Assembly (NCBI RefSeq): GCF_030272615.1
Contig: NC_081413.1
Span: 161,570,849-161,634,848 of the forward strand
Direction: 5' to 3'
Length of the DNA stretch: 64,000 nt
Origin: Cryptomeria japonica
Lineage: Eukaryota; Streptophyta; Pinopsida; Cupressales; Cupressaceae
Shown: piece by piece, positions 10,806-21,269 of the stretch
Numbering within the stretch: position 1 is the stretch's first letter
Layout: every line of letters starts with the position of its first letter
Notes under the pieces: model-generated
The model's database searches: none
What the model was told of the DNA's origin: nothing
What the model saw: only the letters and a program-made list of their open reading frames with translations
Made by a program: the position numbers and the translations under genes

Positions 10806-12522
10806 ATGAAATATGCACTCAATCTTGGCATCCCAGGGATTAGGGCTCCCCTGTCTCAAGATATGATGGAATGGAAAGTGGTGAAACCGAGGAAGGCTCG
10901 CAAGTTAGCCATGTCTAACCATCCAAGGACTACGAACGACAGGGAAACTGGTCAAGGTTTTTTTAGGCCGACTTCTTCCAATAGGTTCAATCAGTTGCAA
11001 AATCTTGAGGAAGGTTATTTAAAACTAGATTCCCAGGTAGGTCGTTCTTCAAAAAATAATAGAAGAAACAAAATTAAAATCCCTAGCAGGCAGATAGAAT
11101 CTCAATCTGCACTTAGAGATACTTTTAAGGACATGGCTGCGGTGTTGCCTCCTAAACCCTCAATGACAGTTTTGGGTTCAATTAGGGTTCATCTCTCAGA
11201 TATGGCTAATGTTTTAAAGACTAATGAGAATCTAGTTAAGCAGATTCAATATTCTTGCAAGGCCTTTGGAGTTTTTGCGAGATGGCATGGACTCGGAATT
11301 TCATCAGAGGCTCTTGCAAATTGGTTCTTATTGACTTTCAATTGGATAGTAAGTATTGCTATCCTATCTGAAGATTTTATGTATATAGATTGTGGTAATT
11401 CAAAATATAAGGAGGAATTCTTAATAGGTAAATCCCCTACTTTCAGAGGTTTTGATTTTTTTTTTAGATTGGACTCCAGATTTTAACCCTAATAATATGT
11501 AATCTCTAAAGATAGATAGACTGATATTGATACCTAAACTCCCAGTCAAATTAATGGACATTGAAATTTCTAGGAAAATTGGTAATCACATAGGCAAATT
11601 TGTAGAAATTAGTGATAAATATAGGAAGTATGTGAATTATGTGATGATAATTAATATGGATATTAGTATTAAAACCTTAAAACCTATTAAGATTAAATCA
11701 AGGGCGGCTTCCTTCCTTATCTATCTGGAATTCTTTAAAGGGATTCTCGACCTAGACCCTGCATCAACCCCAATTCTGCCTTCTCAACTGAGATCTAGCA
11801 GGCTCCTTGGAGTCAACATTAGTTTCAATCTAGAAAAGGGAGAGTTTGTGGTGGAAGAAAGCCCTTTGACATCTAAGTATAATGAGGAACCTAAGGATGT
11901 TGAGGATTTTGAAGAAGGTGAACTTATCATTAACAAGGGACAAGAAGACCAGGCGACCTCTTCCTCCCCTAGCCTCCCGACAGAGCCCCTGATGGACTCT
12001 CTAGGAGATTTTGCCAAGTTGAGGACTCCTTGTATCTCGAAGGAAAATCCTCAACCTGCATCGATAGAGTAGAAGGGTGGGGAATTGGATGATCTCCCTC
12101 CTCCCTCTGATTAGGCCATAAGAGTGGAGGATCGTATCAACCCCATAGACTCTCCCTTTAGGAATGCTTGCTCTACTAATGTGGAGAGGGTAATCCAATC
12201 AGTTTAGGATGAGGATCTCTCCTGCAAAGAGGTTGAAGTCAATTGCATTATTAACTATCTATGTGATTCAGTCATTGAGGAAATCATGGATAAAATGCTA
12301 GATGAAATAATTGACAAGGATGAGCTGGATCTTCAAAAAAAGTTGTTACGTAAAGAAATTCTAGCCTCCTCCCCTCCCCTGGTAGTCTCGGATATAGAAG
12401 AACTTCTTTTAGATTTGAATAATAAGGAAAATGAAACTTTAGGCATCGAGCTATGGGAAATAGATAAATATACCTGGACTGTGCTAAGCTCTTCAAAAAG
12501 AGGGGTAGAAAATCCCTACTAG
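10806..12522 (+). pseudogene. LINE-1 ORF1, DUF4283-type nucleic-acid-binding protein, broken
   Basis: An ATG at 10806 opens 226 codons. A basic N-terminus is followed by SIRVHLSDMANVL and a segment ending GKSPTFRGFDF. The matching continuation (DWTPDFNPNN, then LPVKLMDIEISRKIGNHIGKF, at about 11470-11610) is in another frame. The shift sits in a T-run at 11451-11466. The W-P-F...P-V...IGN.IG pattern is that of the DUF4283 region of plant LINE ORF1 proteins, which coat the LINE RNA. The acidic C-terminal half (11784-12522) is low in complexity and has stops at about 12070 and 12205. ORF2 starts about 90 bases further on. Confidence 0.75.
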
Positions 12523-12613
12523 AGCTTTGAGCCAATGATGGCTCTGTCGAAGGTTAGGTTAAACTCATGGACATGTTTTATGCTAGGAAGTGGAAGGTCC
12601 TTCCCAAGGGCTC

Positions 12614-13340
12614 ATGAAGATCATTTCATGGAATGTTAGGGGCTTAAATGCCCCTAACAAGAAGAGGTTAGTCAAACATTGTCTATCCTCTTTTAACCCT
12701 GAATTAGTCATGCTTCAAGAGACTAAATTGGGAGATGTAGACTTAGCTTCCTTTGGCAATCAGTTAGGCTTTAGGCAAATTTTAGGAACCCCAAGCATTG
12801 GGGCCTCCAGAGGTCTAGCTATTATTTGGGATCCTCAAAGCATCCTATTTTCTCCCCTAGTATCTAATCTTAACTGGATGAGTGGGAGAGTAACTTGTCT
12901 CAAGAACAATTTAGACTTTATTATTATAAATGTGTATGGGCCGATCCTCAATGATGATAAAAAAAGAGCCTAGGAGGAAATTGAGAATTTCACGAACTCC
13001 CTTAGTCACGTATGTTTTATAGGAGGGGATTTTAATGCAATTTTGCATCATCATGAGAAGAAGGGAGGCTTAGGCATTAATGTTAAGGCCTCTATAGATT
13101 TTTCTGATTGGATCAATAGGAGCGATATGCTAGAGATCAATATGGTCAAGGATGCCTTCACTTGGAATAACCGCAGGCTAGGATTTAGCAACATTGTAGA
13201 GAAACTAGACATGTTCTTTGTTTTGTGAAATCTCATCAACTTCTCCTTCACCCTACAAGTCTCAATTTTACCTTTTTTAGGATCGGACCACTTCCCCATT
13301 TCACCATATTTTCAAGGGGAATTTAGCCCTAAGAGATGTC
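12614..13340 (+). pseudogene. LINE-1 ORF2, apurinic/apyrimidinic-type endonuclease domain
   Basis: The frame starts at ATG 12614 with MKIISWNVRGLN, the invariant opening of plant LINE ORF2. The endonuclease landmarks follow in order: LVMLQETKL (metal-binding glutamate, about 12705), INVYGP, CFIGGDFNAIL (about 13016, catalytic D and N), FTWNN, and GSDHFPI (about 13280, catalytic D-H). All catalytic residues are visible. Stops at about 12971 and 13226 break the chain. The domain would nick the target DNA and so create the primer for target-primed reverse transcription. Confidence 0.9.
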
Positions 13341-15170
13341 CTTTTAAGTTTGAAAATATGTGGCTTAAAGATGATCATATCTTGGGGCTCCTAAAAGAAT
13401 GGTAGAATGGGGCCATGATCTATGGGTTTGGGATTTTTAAGGTTGTTAACAAACTTAAGATTATCAAGCAGAATCTCATTCAATGGAATAGGAAGCACTT
13501 CGGAAATATCTTTGATAACAAAGCTCAGGTGGAAGCAGAGCTAGCTGAATTTAATGAGCGAGTGATAGATTTGGGATGGATGAGTCTTTGTTTCTCAAAG
13601 AGAAGAAACTTATGGTGGACCATGAATCTATTCTTGCCAAAGAAGAAGTCTTCTGGAAACAAAAATCTAGAGAGTCCTGGTTGGAGGTGGGTGATAAGAA
13701 TACCAATTTTTTTCACAATAGTGTAAGGATGAGAAGAGTAAGAAACCATATCTCAAGAATTAAGGTTAGTAATGGCTCTGAGGTGGATAATCCTATTACC
13801 ATTGTGAAAGAGGTTGTTGATTTCTTTTACCTTATCCTAACCTCAGACCGGAGCCCTCACAACTCAAACCAAGACATGTTTATCAAGAGTATCCCTAGGC
13901 TTTTGAACAAAGAACATTCTGATGTTCTTAATGCCAAATTTTCTCTTGCAGAAGTTGAAGTTTCTCTTAAGCATATGAACCCAGATAAATACCCTAGGCC
14001 AAATGGCTTTCCTACTAGCTTCTTCCAAGTATGCTGGCCCTTTCTCAGTGAGGAAGTTACGACAACTCTGGAAGGGAAGAGAAACTAAGGCAACATCCTC
14101 AAAGAAATCAACAACACCTTTCTAGCCCTTATCCCTAAAAATGACAAACTAGAGTTTTTTGATGAATTCTGACCTATAGCCCTTTGTAATACTATTTATA
14201 AAATTTTCACCAAAACTTTAGCTAATAGGATTCAAAAACTCTTCCCCTTGTTGATCAGTGAGGAACAAATAGGATTTACCCTAGGGTGATCCATTTATGA
14301 TGGGATCATTATAGCTTAGGAAGCTATCCACTCAGTCCAAAAAAATGGGAACCCTAGTATGCTCCTAAAATTAGACATCGAAAAGATTATGATAAAGTGA
14401 ACTTGATATTCCTATGTAGATGCTTAGAAGCCTTTGGATATATAGCTTCATGGAGCAATCTGATTTTTGAATGTATATCTACGCCTAAATTCTCTATTTT
14501 GGTTAATGGTACCCCAGAGGGTTTTTTTAGCTCTTCTATGGGTTTGAGATAGGGTGATCCCCTCTCCCCTTTTCTCTTTATTATTATGGCTGAAGCATTG
14601 GGTAGATCAATCTCTAGAGCTAGGGAGGCTAGTCTATTGTCAGGGATTAGAATTATTAGTAACCTAGATCCTATAACGCATCAACAATTTGTTGATGATA
14701 CTATGTTATATGGATGTAGAAGTCTTAGTGAGGTCTAGGCTTTCAAGCTTATCTTGGATTCTTACTCTAAGGCCTCTAGTCAGGAAATCAATACGGCTAA
14801 GTCTACTGTCTTCATTTTTAATACTCAAGCTAGTATTCAAACTAGCATATGTGGTATACTGAATTTCAATCTTGGCAGCCTCCCTTGTAAATATCTTGGA
14901 CTACCCTTGGATAAGGGTTCAAGTTCTTCTAATTTGTGGTCTGGATTAGTAGACAAGATAAAAATTAGGATAGCAACCTGGAAAGGTAGATGGCTCTCCT
15001 ATGTGGGCAGAGCTACATTGGTTAAATCGTTTCTAGTAGCCATTTTGATCTATCAGTTATCATGTTTTAGCATACCTTGGTCTATTAAAGAAGCGTTGAA
15101 TAGACATCTTAGATCCTTCTTTTGGCAAGGGATGAAAGCTAAGAAACCTATCTCCCTGTTGTCCTAGGAC
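13341..15170 (+). pseudogene. LINE-1 ORF2, reverse transcriptase domain
   Basis: Recognisable blocks are the linker (NLIQWNRKHFGNIFD), the pre-RT segment, PIALCNTIYKIFTK (about 14175, the FRPISLCN block), LLKLDIEK (about 14367, first catalytic D), GDPLSPFLFIIMAE (about 14555) and QQFVDDTMLYG (about 14688, the F-x-D-D box, intact). LGLPLDKG and GRATLVKSFL in the thumb region follow to 15167. Frames change at about 13570, 14390 and 14750. Several stops occur, including in the block after LDIEK, where the usual A-Y-D is lost to a frameshift. Confidence 0.9.
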
Positions 15171-16803
15171 AAGATCTGTAGGCCTGAGTGTGCAGGGGGT
15201 TTGGAGCTTAAGGATATTAAAGTTCAAAGTAGGACGTTAGGAGCTAAATTAGTATGGAAAATATTTAAATCTCCTCAAAAAAAAAATGGGCCCAAATCCT
15301 CTTTCACAAGTATCTTCAAGGTAGAGACCATTTGAGCCTCTTAAAAGATCCCTCTCCATCGAGAGGCTCCCATATCTGGAAATTTATGATGGATTGGAAG
15401 AATATCATCTCAGAAAAAATGACTTGGAATCTGGGTAAGGGTGATAAAGCTCTCTTCTGGTCAGACTCTTGGGGGGTTTTCCAGTCCTTCAACATCAGGC
15501 CAATTTGGAGTCTTCCAAAGCATTGATTATATCAACTTGGGGTAGGTATGTTAACAACTATATTTCTCCCTTTGAGGGTGACTTAGCTAAGGGTTGGTCT
15601 TGGAGATTCTTCGATCAGGTTAATATCTCAGCCAAGGAAAAATTTTTGCTCCGAGAGATTCTGGAGAAAAGGATGGTCACTCTCAATTTAGGGCCTAATT
15701 CCTTGATCTGAGATGGATCAAAATCAAGGGAATACTCCTCCAAAGATGGTTATAATGCTCTCCTTAAGAAGCAACTTTCTTCGATCACTACGATCCCTAT
15801 AGTCTTGTGCTAGGACAAGATGTGTCTGCCCAAGGCTAGGGTCTTCTCTTAGTTGGCCCTCTGGGGAAAGATTCTCACAAAAAATAAGTTTAGAAAGATG
15901 GGCTACGAAGGTCCAAGTAGATGCCCTTTGTGTGAAGGGGTGGATGAAGATACGGATCACATCCTTCTCAATTGCAACTATGCATCCAAATGTTGGCTAT
16001 GGTTGTGCAATAAATTAGGATGGTCCTCTGCCCTACCTCACTCCATCTTAGGAATTTTTCAAACTTGGCCGATCCTTTTTAAGAACTCCCTTTATGGAGG
16101 CTTGTGGATCTTAGCTCCTTCACTAGTTATCTAGGAAATTTGGAAGGAACACAATAGGAGGCTCTTTAAGGATAAGAAGATGAATTGGTCCCTCTTAGTA
16201 ATCAAAATAGAAGCTTCAATAGTAGAGATTTTAAATATCAAAATCTCTAAATTCACCAATGCTCTCTCTAAGATGACCTATTGGGATGCAAAGATAAGAG
16301 GGAGATGGTTTGGCTTGAAGATCCCCCCCTTTGTTGGTATTGGTAGTTCAAAAAATCAAGAATTGAGGAATGCTTGTAAGTGGATAGCCCATAAAAGGGG
16401 GTGGTTTAAGTTAAACTTTGATGGAGCATCTCAAGATAATCTAAGAACTACAGGTATTGGGTGTTGTTTGCATGATGAAGAAGACAAGGAATTGGCCAGG
16501 GCAGCTAAACCCATAGGGCTTGCATCTAATAATAGGGCTGAAATTTTAGCATTCATTGAAGGTCTTCTTCTATGCCAAAATAGAGGCATCCAAAAATTGG
16601 CTATTGAAGGAGACTCGACCATAATCATTAATGGCCCTAGAAAAGGCTCCCTTTTTGATTGGAAGCTTAATTCTCTCTTGGCCAGAACTCTTTGTCTCCT
16701 TAAAAAATTTGAGAAATTGTCTTTCAACCATATCTATCGAGAAGGTAATTCTAGAGCAGATGCACTGGCTAATGCAGGAGCTGATGGTCAATCTATAAGT
16801 TAA
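15171..16803 (+). pseudogene. LINE-1 ORF2, zf-RVT and C-terminal RNase H domains
   Basis: After a frameshifted linker (15332-15720), the zinc-binding zf-RVT segment reads LPKARVFS...LALWGKILTKNKFRK then CPLCEGVDEDTDHILLNC (about 15925-15980). The RNase H domain lies at about 16400-16790. Its catalytic residues are all present: KLNFDGAS (D), NNRAEILAF (E), IEGDSTII (D) and NSRADALANAG (D). This last stretch (16180-16803) is an uninterrupted 207 codons. A fused plant-type RNase H is characteristic of one branch of plant L1 LINEs and would degrade the RNA strand of the hybrid. Confidence 0.88.
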
Positions 16804-17442
16804 TTATGGAACCCTTTCTCTGATTATTACCTCGGGCCTTATAAGATTTTATGACTGGTAGTATGCAGTTGTATATAGGAATATGCATATGTATATAGAC
16901 ATGCATTCATATTGAAATATATATGCATGGATATATAGGTATTACTATTTATATAGACATTGTATACTAAAAGGAATAAAATATTATGAGTCCCTTTAGA
17001 GTCCGCCTTATCTTCTTTTCTAGCCTTTTAGTCACATTATAGACTATTTTATCTTAAGCTTTATCCCTATTTTAGTGGGAGTTGCTTTCCTTTTTCGGAT
17101 TTTCTTTATCAACAACTCCCCCTCGATTAGTACCAATGTGACAGTACTCTAGTAATGATGATGTGACATTCCTTCTGCGATTGAAGGCATACTTATCTTT
17201 TGCTTGTATGCTTTAAGGCAGTAGTAATTATTACTTAGATCATTGAGATCGCTCCATTTTCATCCTGACCATTTGATATCGATCATCGACCTATATTCTG
17301 CATTCCTCTATGACAAGATGAGTTGTTTTTCGTGAAGCATTAAAGCTCCTACTATATTTAGTTCATTTGGTCAAGGTCCTAGCTTATCTTCCATTTAGCT
17401 CAGATGGATACCCCGCTAAGACTTCTAGGGCTCAAACGATAG
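16804..17442 (+). other. LINE-1 region after ORF2, non-coding
   Basis: No coding signal is seen. It is AT-rich, with ATATGCAT-type imperfect repeats near 16870-16960. A sequence matching a Pol III A box (TAGCTCAGATGG, 17396-17407) is present but no tRNA can be folded from it. Confidence 0.5.
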
Positions 17443-18120
17443 ATGGCCTTCGTAGGGGAAATCAAAGAGGAGAGATTGAAGTGTATTCTGGTTCACCCGA
17501 ACCCCTTGGTTATTGGAGCTATTATGAAAACCTTGGGGAGGGATTATATTTTAAATGAGGACCAGAGTAGAGCTAATCTAGACATTGCAGCGATGTTCTT
17601 AGCAATAGCTATGCATCTTGAGAAAGATAGAAATGTAGTGATTAAACTCTGCAAAAAGGTCTTCAAGAAGGAAATGTTGGGTGAATTAGAGAGGGTGGTG
17701 GCCAACATTGATGAAGAGCTTGCAGCTCCAAAGCCTTGGGATTATGATATCCTTATTAGGATGAATAATTCGGTGCCACGATACCCCATTCTTCTTACAA
17801 AGGATCTTTAGGCTTTTGAAGCTTATAGCCCAATCAGGAGTAGGAATTTCTTCTTCCTTTTATGGCTCTTGTAGGTTAAAAATCCTCTACATGAAAAATG
17901 GTTTATAAATTATTGTGAAGCGAAGAACATTATAGTGATCTCGGACGAGATGCCAATTCCTCCCTCTCCTGCCTCCCCCTCTTCAGTTAAAGCCAGAGGG
18001 CTTGGGAACCATGGACCCTCAAGGGCAGGGAAGGAAAGGATGAGGCTTCTACCGTAGGGGAGGCCCTCTTTCATTTTTGGTTCCTTTTTTTCTATCAGAG
18101 CAACGGGCAAGGATATGATG
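17443..18120 (+). pseudogene. LINE-1 candidate third reading frame, unknown product
   Basis: I do not recognise this protein. An open frame of 122 codons (17443-17811; first ATG 17443) continues through stops at about 17809 and 17872 to about 18120. It is helical and charged (VVIKLCKKVFKKEMLGEL, about 17640-17690). A proline/serine-rich stretch follows (PIPPSPASPSS, about 17953). It lies downstream of RNase H, where standard LINEs have no gene. LINE-2 has an open region in the same place (43400-44200, minus strand) with a similar run (ILKIACKCVKEKF). That suggests, but does not prove, a shared accessory protein. Confidence 0.4.
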
Positions 18121-18388
18121 GATTGAAAGCTAGGTGTTTGTCTCAGGTTTTCCCTCTCATCACCTTTTTGACTCTCAAGATATTTTTCTAGCTTTCATCC
18201 TATTTCAAACTTATAGATACTTAATCAATATATGCTCTAGCCTTAGTTATGATTTTCTCTCTTTAGCTCACTGATTTCTGCTTATGGGTTTTGCTGATTA
18301 TCTTTGTCATCTCAACCTCATGAAGTTCTTTTTGATAAAGCACTGCTCTCTTAATGTCCTATGTATATTTATATATACTTACATATAT

Positions 18389-18422
<34 letters not shown>

Positions 18423-18609
18423 GTACACACACACACACACACACACACATACATATATATGTATATATATGTGTATATATATACATACATTTATATATTC
18501 ATAGTTATTGCTCTCGTAATTGTATGCTCACATTTAATCTGCTCTCTTAATTTATGGTTAAATCAGCTCCAGTAGTATATATATAAATATATATATGTTT
18601 GTAAATATA

Positions 18610-18644
<35 letters not shown>

Positions 18645-18913
18645 TTATCTTCATGCATTCGAACTTCTATTGGCAGTATTTTATTCTTAAGCATAGATGT
18701 TATTTCTTTTAAAGGGATGGTTTATAAAATCTCTCTTTAGCATTTTAAATTAGGTATCTCTGTAAGGAGTGAGGTGATTTTAGAGCCTTTTTGACGAAAG
18801 AGTATGCTCATCATGAAGCTCTTTTAGCTCTTGGCTAGATACGATGAAGCTCTGCTCTCTTCTTTTATTCTGTTAATTTTATATATAGATAAAATTATAT
18901 ATTAATATAGATA

Positions 18914-19006
<93 letters not shown>

Positions 19007-19417
19007 CATACACACATATATATGTATATATATACATATATATATATGTGTGTATATATATATATATACATATGTGTGTGTGTGTGTGTATATGGTCATC
19101 TTCTTGTGTTCACACTTCTATTGGTAGGATTTTTATAAGCAAAGATGTTTTTTTGTCTTATGAAAGGAAGGTTTTCTGAAATAAGAAGGAGGACCGCTCC
19201 TGGTCTCACTTTTCTGAATTAGATATATGTAGGTTGGAAGGATTCTCTTTGTTCATTCTTTTTAGTGTTTTAAATTGGTGGCCTGTTTGGAAATAATGGT
19301 CTGACTAGTCTTCTTAAAAGATTTTGTCTTTGATTTTTATACCCATCAAGATCTCTACTAGGAGTGAGGTGATTATGTTAAAAGTGTAGGTAGTATATTG
19401 GATGTGAAGTTAGTTCT
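18121..19417 (+). repeat. Microsatellite-rich part of the LINE-1 3' region
   Basis: Three simple-repeat clusters are present: mixed TATACA/CA/TATG repeats at 18378-18500, (TA)n at 18612-18642, and a long (CA)n tract from about 18915 to 18990 followed by TA/TG mixtures to 19090. Apparent open frames over these tracts are artefacts. The first and third clusters are each followed by a short similar segment (GGTTATCTTCATGCATTCG near 18642, GGTCATCTTCTTGTGTTCA near 19093), so the segment itself may be a tandem duplication. The segment ends at the solo-LTR target site GTTCT (19413-19417). Confidence 0.75.
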
Positions 19418-20331
19418 TGTAATGCTCCGCCAGAAAACCCCGAAGGGATTAAACTAAAACACAAGAATAGAGTGCAATAATTTTTTTTTAAAAGTAAAAC
19501 ACATCACAATGATACAACGAGATATCAAAGTTCAGATTACACAGCGGAAGACATCAACTAACACCTAGAGGGTTTCCCAACGCGATTACTTAATTCCACA
19601 ATTAAACTTAACTCACACTAATTAATCCAACAAGCTGATTATCTTAATAACAAGATAATTCTTAAACAAGGATAATTTCTTTCAGTAAGACAAAAATAGA
19701 TTATACGATAAGGTTCATCCATTAAGATTTATTCATACCTTTCATTCATACTTTTTATTAAAATTTAAGTCATGCATCTAATTTAACAATACACTTGAAT
19801 TTCATCATATATTAATGAGATCTTTCCATGCATGCTTAATTTCCTTAACAATAACTGAATATATTTCATTATTCTAAGCTACATTCTTTCATGATCCAAT
19901 TTACTGCATTAAAAGGGATGACTACATACATGCATAATAATTTCACCTAAACTACTTTAAACATTCTAACATAATGCCATACATACATGCTATAATTAAA
20001 AAGGAAACATAAGAGAATAAGCATCACATAACACCAAGATGATCTCGGAGTTCACTCCAAAGGGCTACATCTCCGGGTCTGCTCAACTGCAAGACCCCTC
20101 TGATAATTAATAAAGTTAAGAATACATGAGGTTCTCATTATTTACAATCATTCCATCAAGGAAAAACATAACCAATATATAAACGACCACATCGATCAAT
20201 AAATATATAAACGATCCCTAAAAAGGAAAGGATCCAGCTAAACATAATCGAATCTATTACAAGGGTCCACTGGAGCATTCGCAAAACTAAGTCATTGCAA
20301 CCCAAGGTATATCATGAAACCAGGTACTCAC

Positions 20332-21216
20332 TGTAAGGAAGTAAAGTAGCGGAAACAACTTCCTACACTAACCTTGAGAGGAGGGTAATGCAAAACTTTT
20401 TCAGATTGTTACAACAGTTACAGAAAATAGAAATAGATATAATAGCATTCATACCACAACACAATGATTTACGTGGGGAAAACCCTTTCGGGAGAAAAAC
20501 CCCACCCTCCAAAAGCAGCTCAATATTTTATTCAGCAATCAAAAACAGATTACAAAATACTTGCAGAGAAAGCTCTTCGCAGGAGTACCACTAATCAGAG
20601 ATTCAGAGGCAACTCAATAGCCATAAGACTCTTACACACAACCTCTATCTCACACACCTCATAAATAGGAGATACAATACAAGAAACCGTCAAATGGTAT
20701 TACAAAACCATGGGCTAAAACCACCCAATAAGGTGTAGCCGACCTTATCTCCCTTCTATGACATGTTAAAGCACACATCAACATGTGTTGCTCCCTTTTA
20801 CAACTCATTTATGTATTCGATACAAATTATTTTTCCTATTTCAGGAGTACAAACTTCCGGAGGCCATAACTTGAGAACCGGGTGTCCGATTGACGAACTG
20901 TTTGAAGCGCCGGAAAGCTCGTGAAGTGCTCTATCACCTCGTAACCTACTTCACCGGTTACGGCAACTTTTCAGGGTGTTTCAGAGCCTCTAAAGTCCCC
21001 AAAATTAAGTTTAAACATTTTATTGCACCCCTCCAAGACAAAAACTTTAATATCTTCAAAACTAGCTGTGACCTTGTGACGCAACTTTACCGGAATGCTT
21101 ATCTAGCCAACTAGAAGCTTTATGGAGAGTTTCGCACCATTTCGTGCTCAAATGAAAACTTACTATAAATAGTAACCTCACATAAATGCAAGGTTGAGAC
21201 ACCATTTTTCCCAACA
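20332..21216 (-). repeat. copia-2 3' LTR (left on the plus strand)
   Basis: It runs from TGTAAGGAAG to CCCAACA on the plus strand. It matches 25444-26327 with scattered single-base changes and one small cluster of differences near 20945-20970. It is 885 bp and adjoins the purine tract at 21217. Confidence 0.95.
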
Positions 21217-21230
21217 AATCTCCCACTTGT
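21217..21230 (-). other. copia-2 polypurine tract
   Basis: Read on the minus strand, AAGTGGGAGATT lies directly against the 3' LTR. This is the position and composition of the plus-strand primer. Confidence 0.75.
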
Positions 21231-21269
21231 CGAACACCTTGCAGGAGCGAAAGGGAATGTCAACACAAT

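Noticed and set aside
17388-17445. Possible tRNA: TAGCTCAGATGG matches a Pol III A box
   Set aside because: No D-stem partner, no convincing B box (only GGGCTCAAACG) and no acceptor stem can be paired.
18284-18575. Open frames of tyrosine/isoleucine/threonine-rich protein
   Set aside because: They are read straight through TATACA/CA microsatellites and have no other content.
18902-19099. Minus-strand open frame rich in cysteine and valine
   Set aside because: It is the (CA)n tract read on the other strand.
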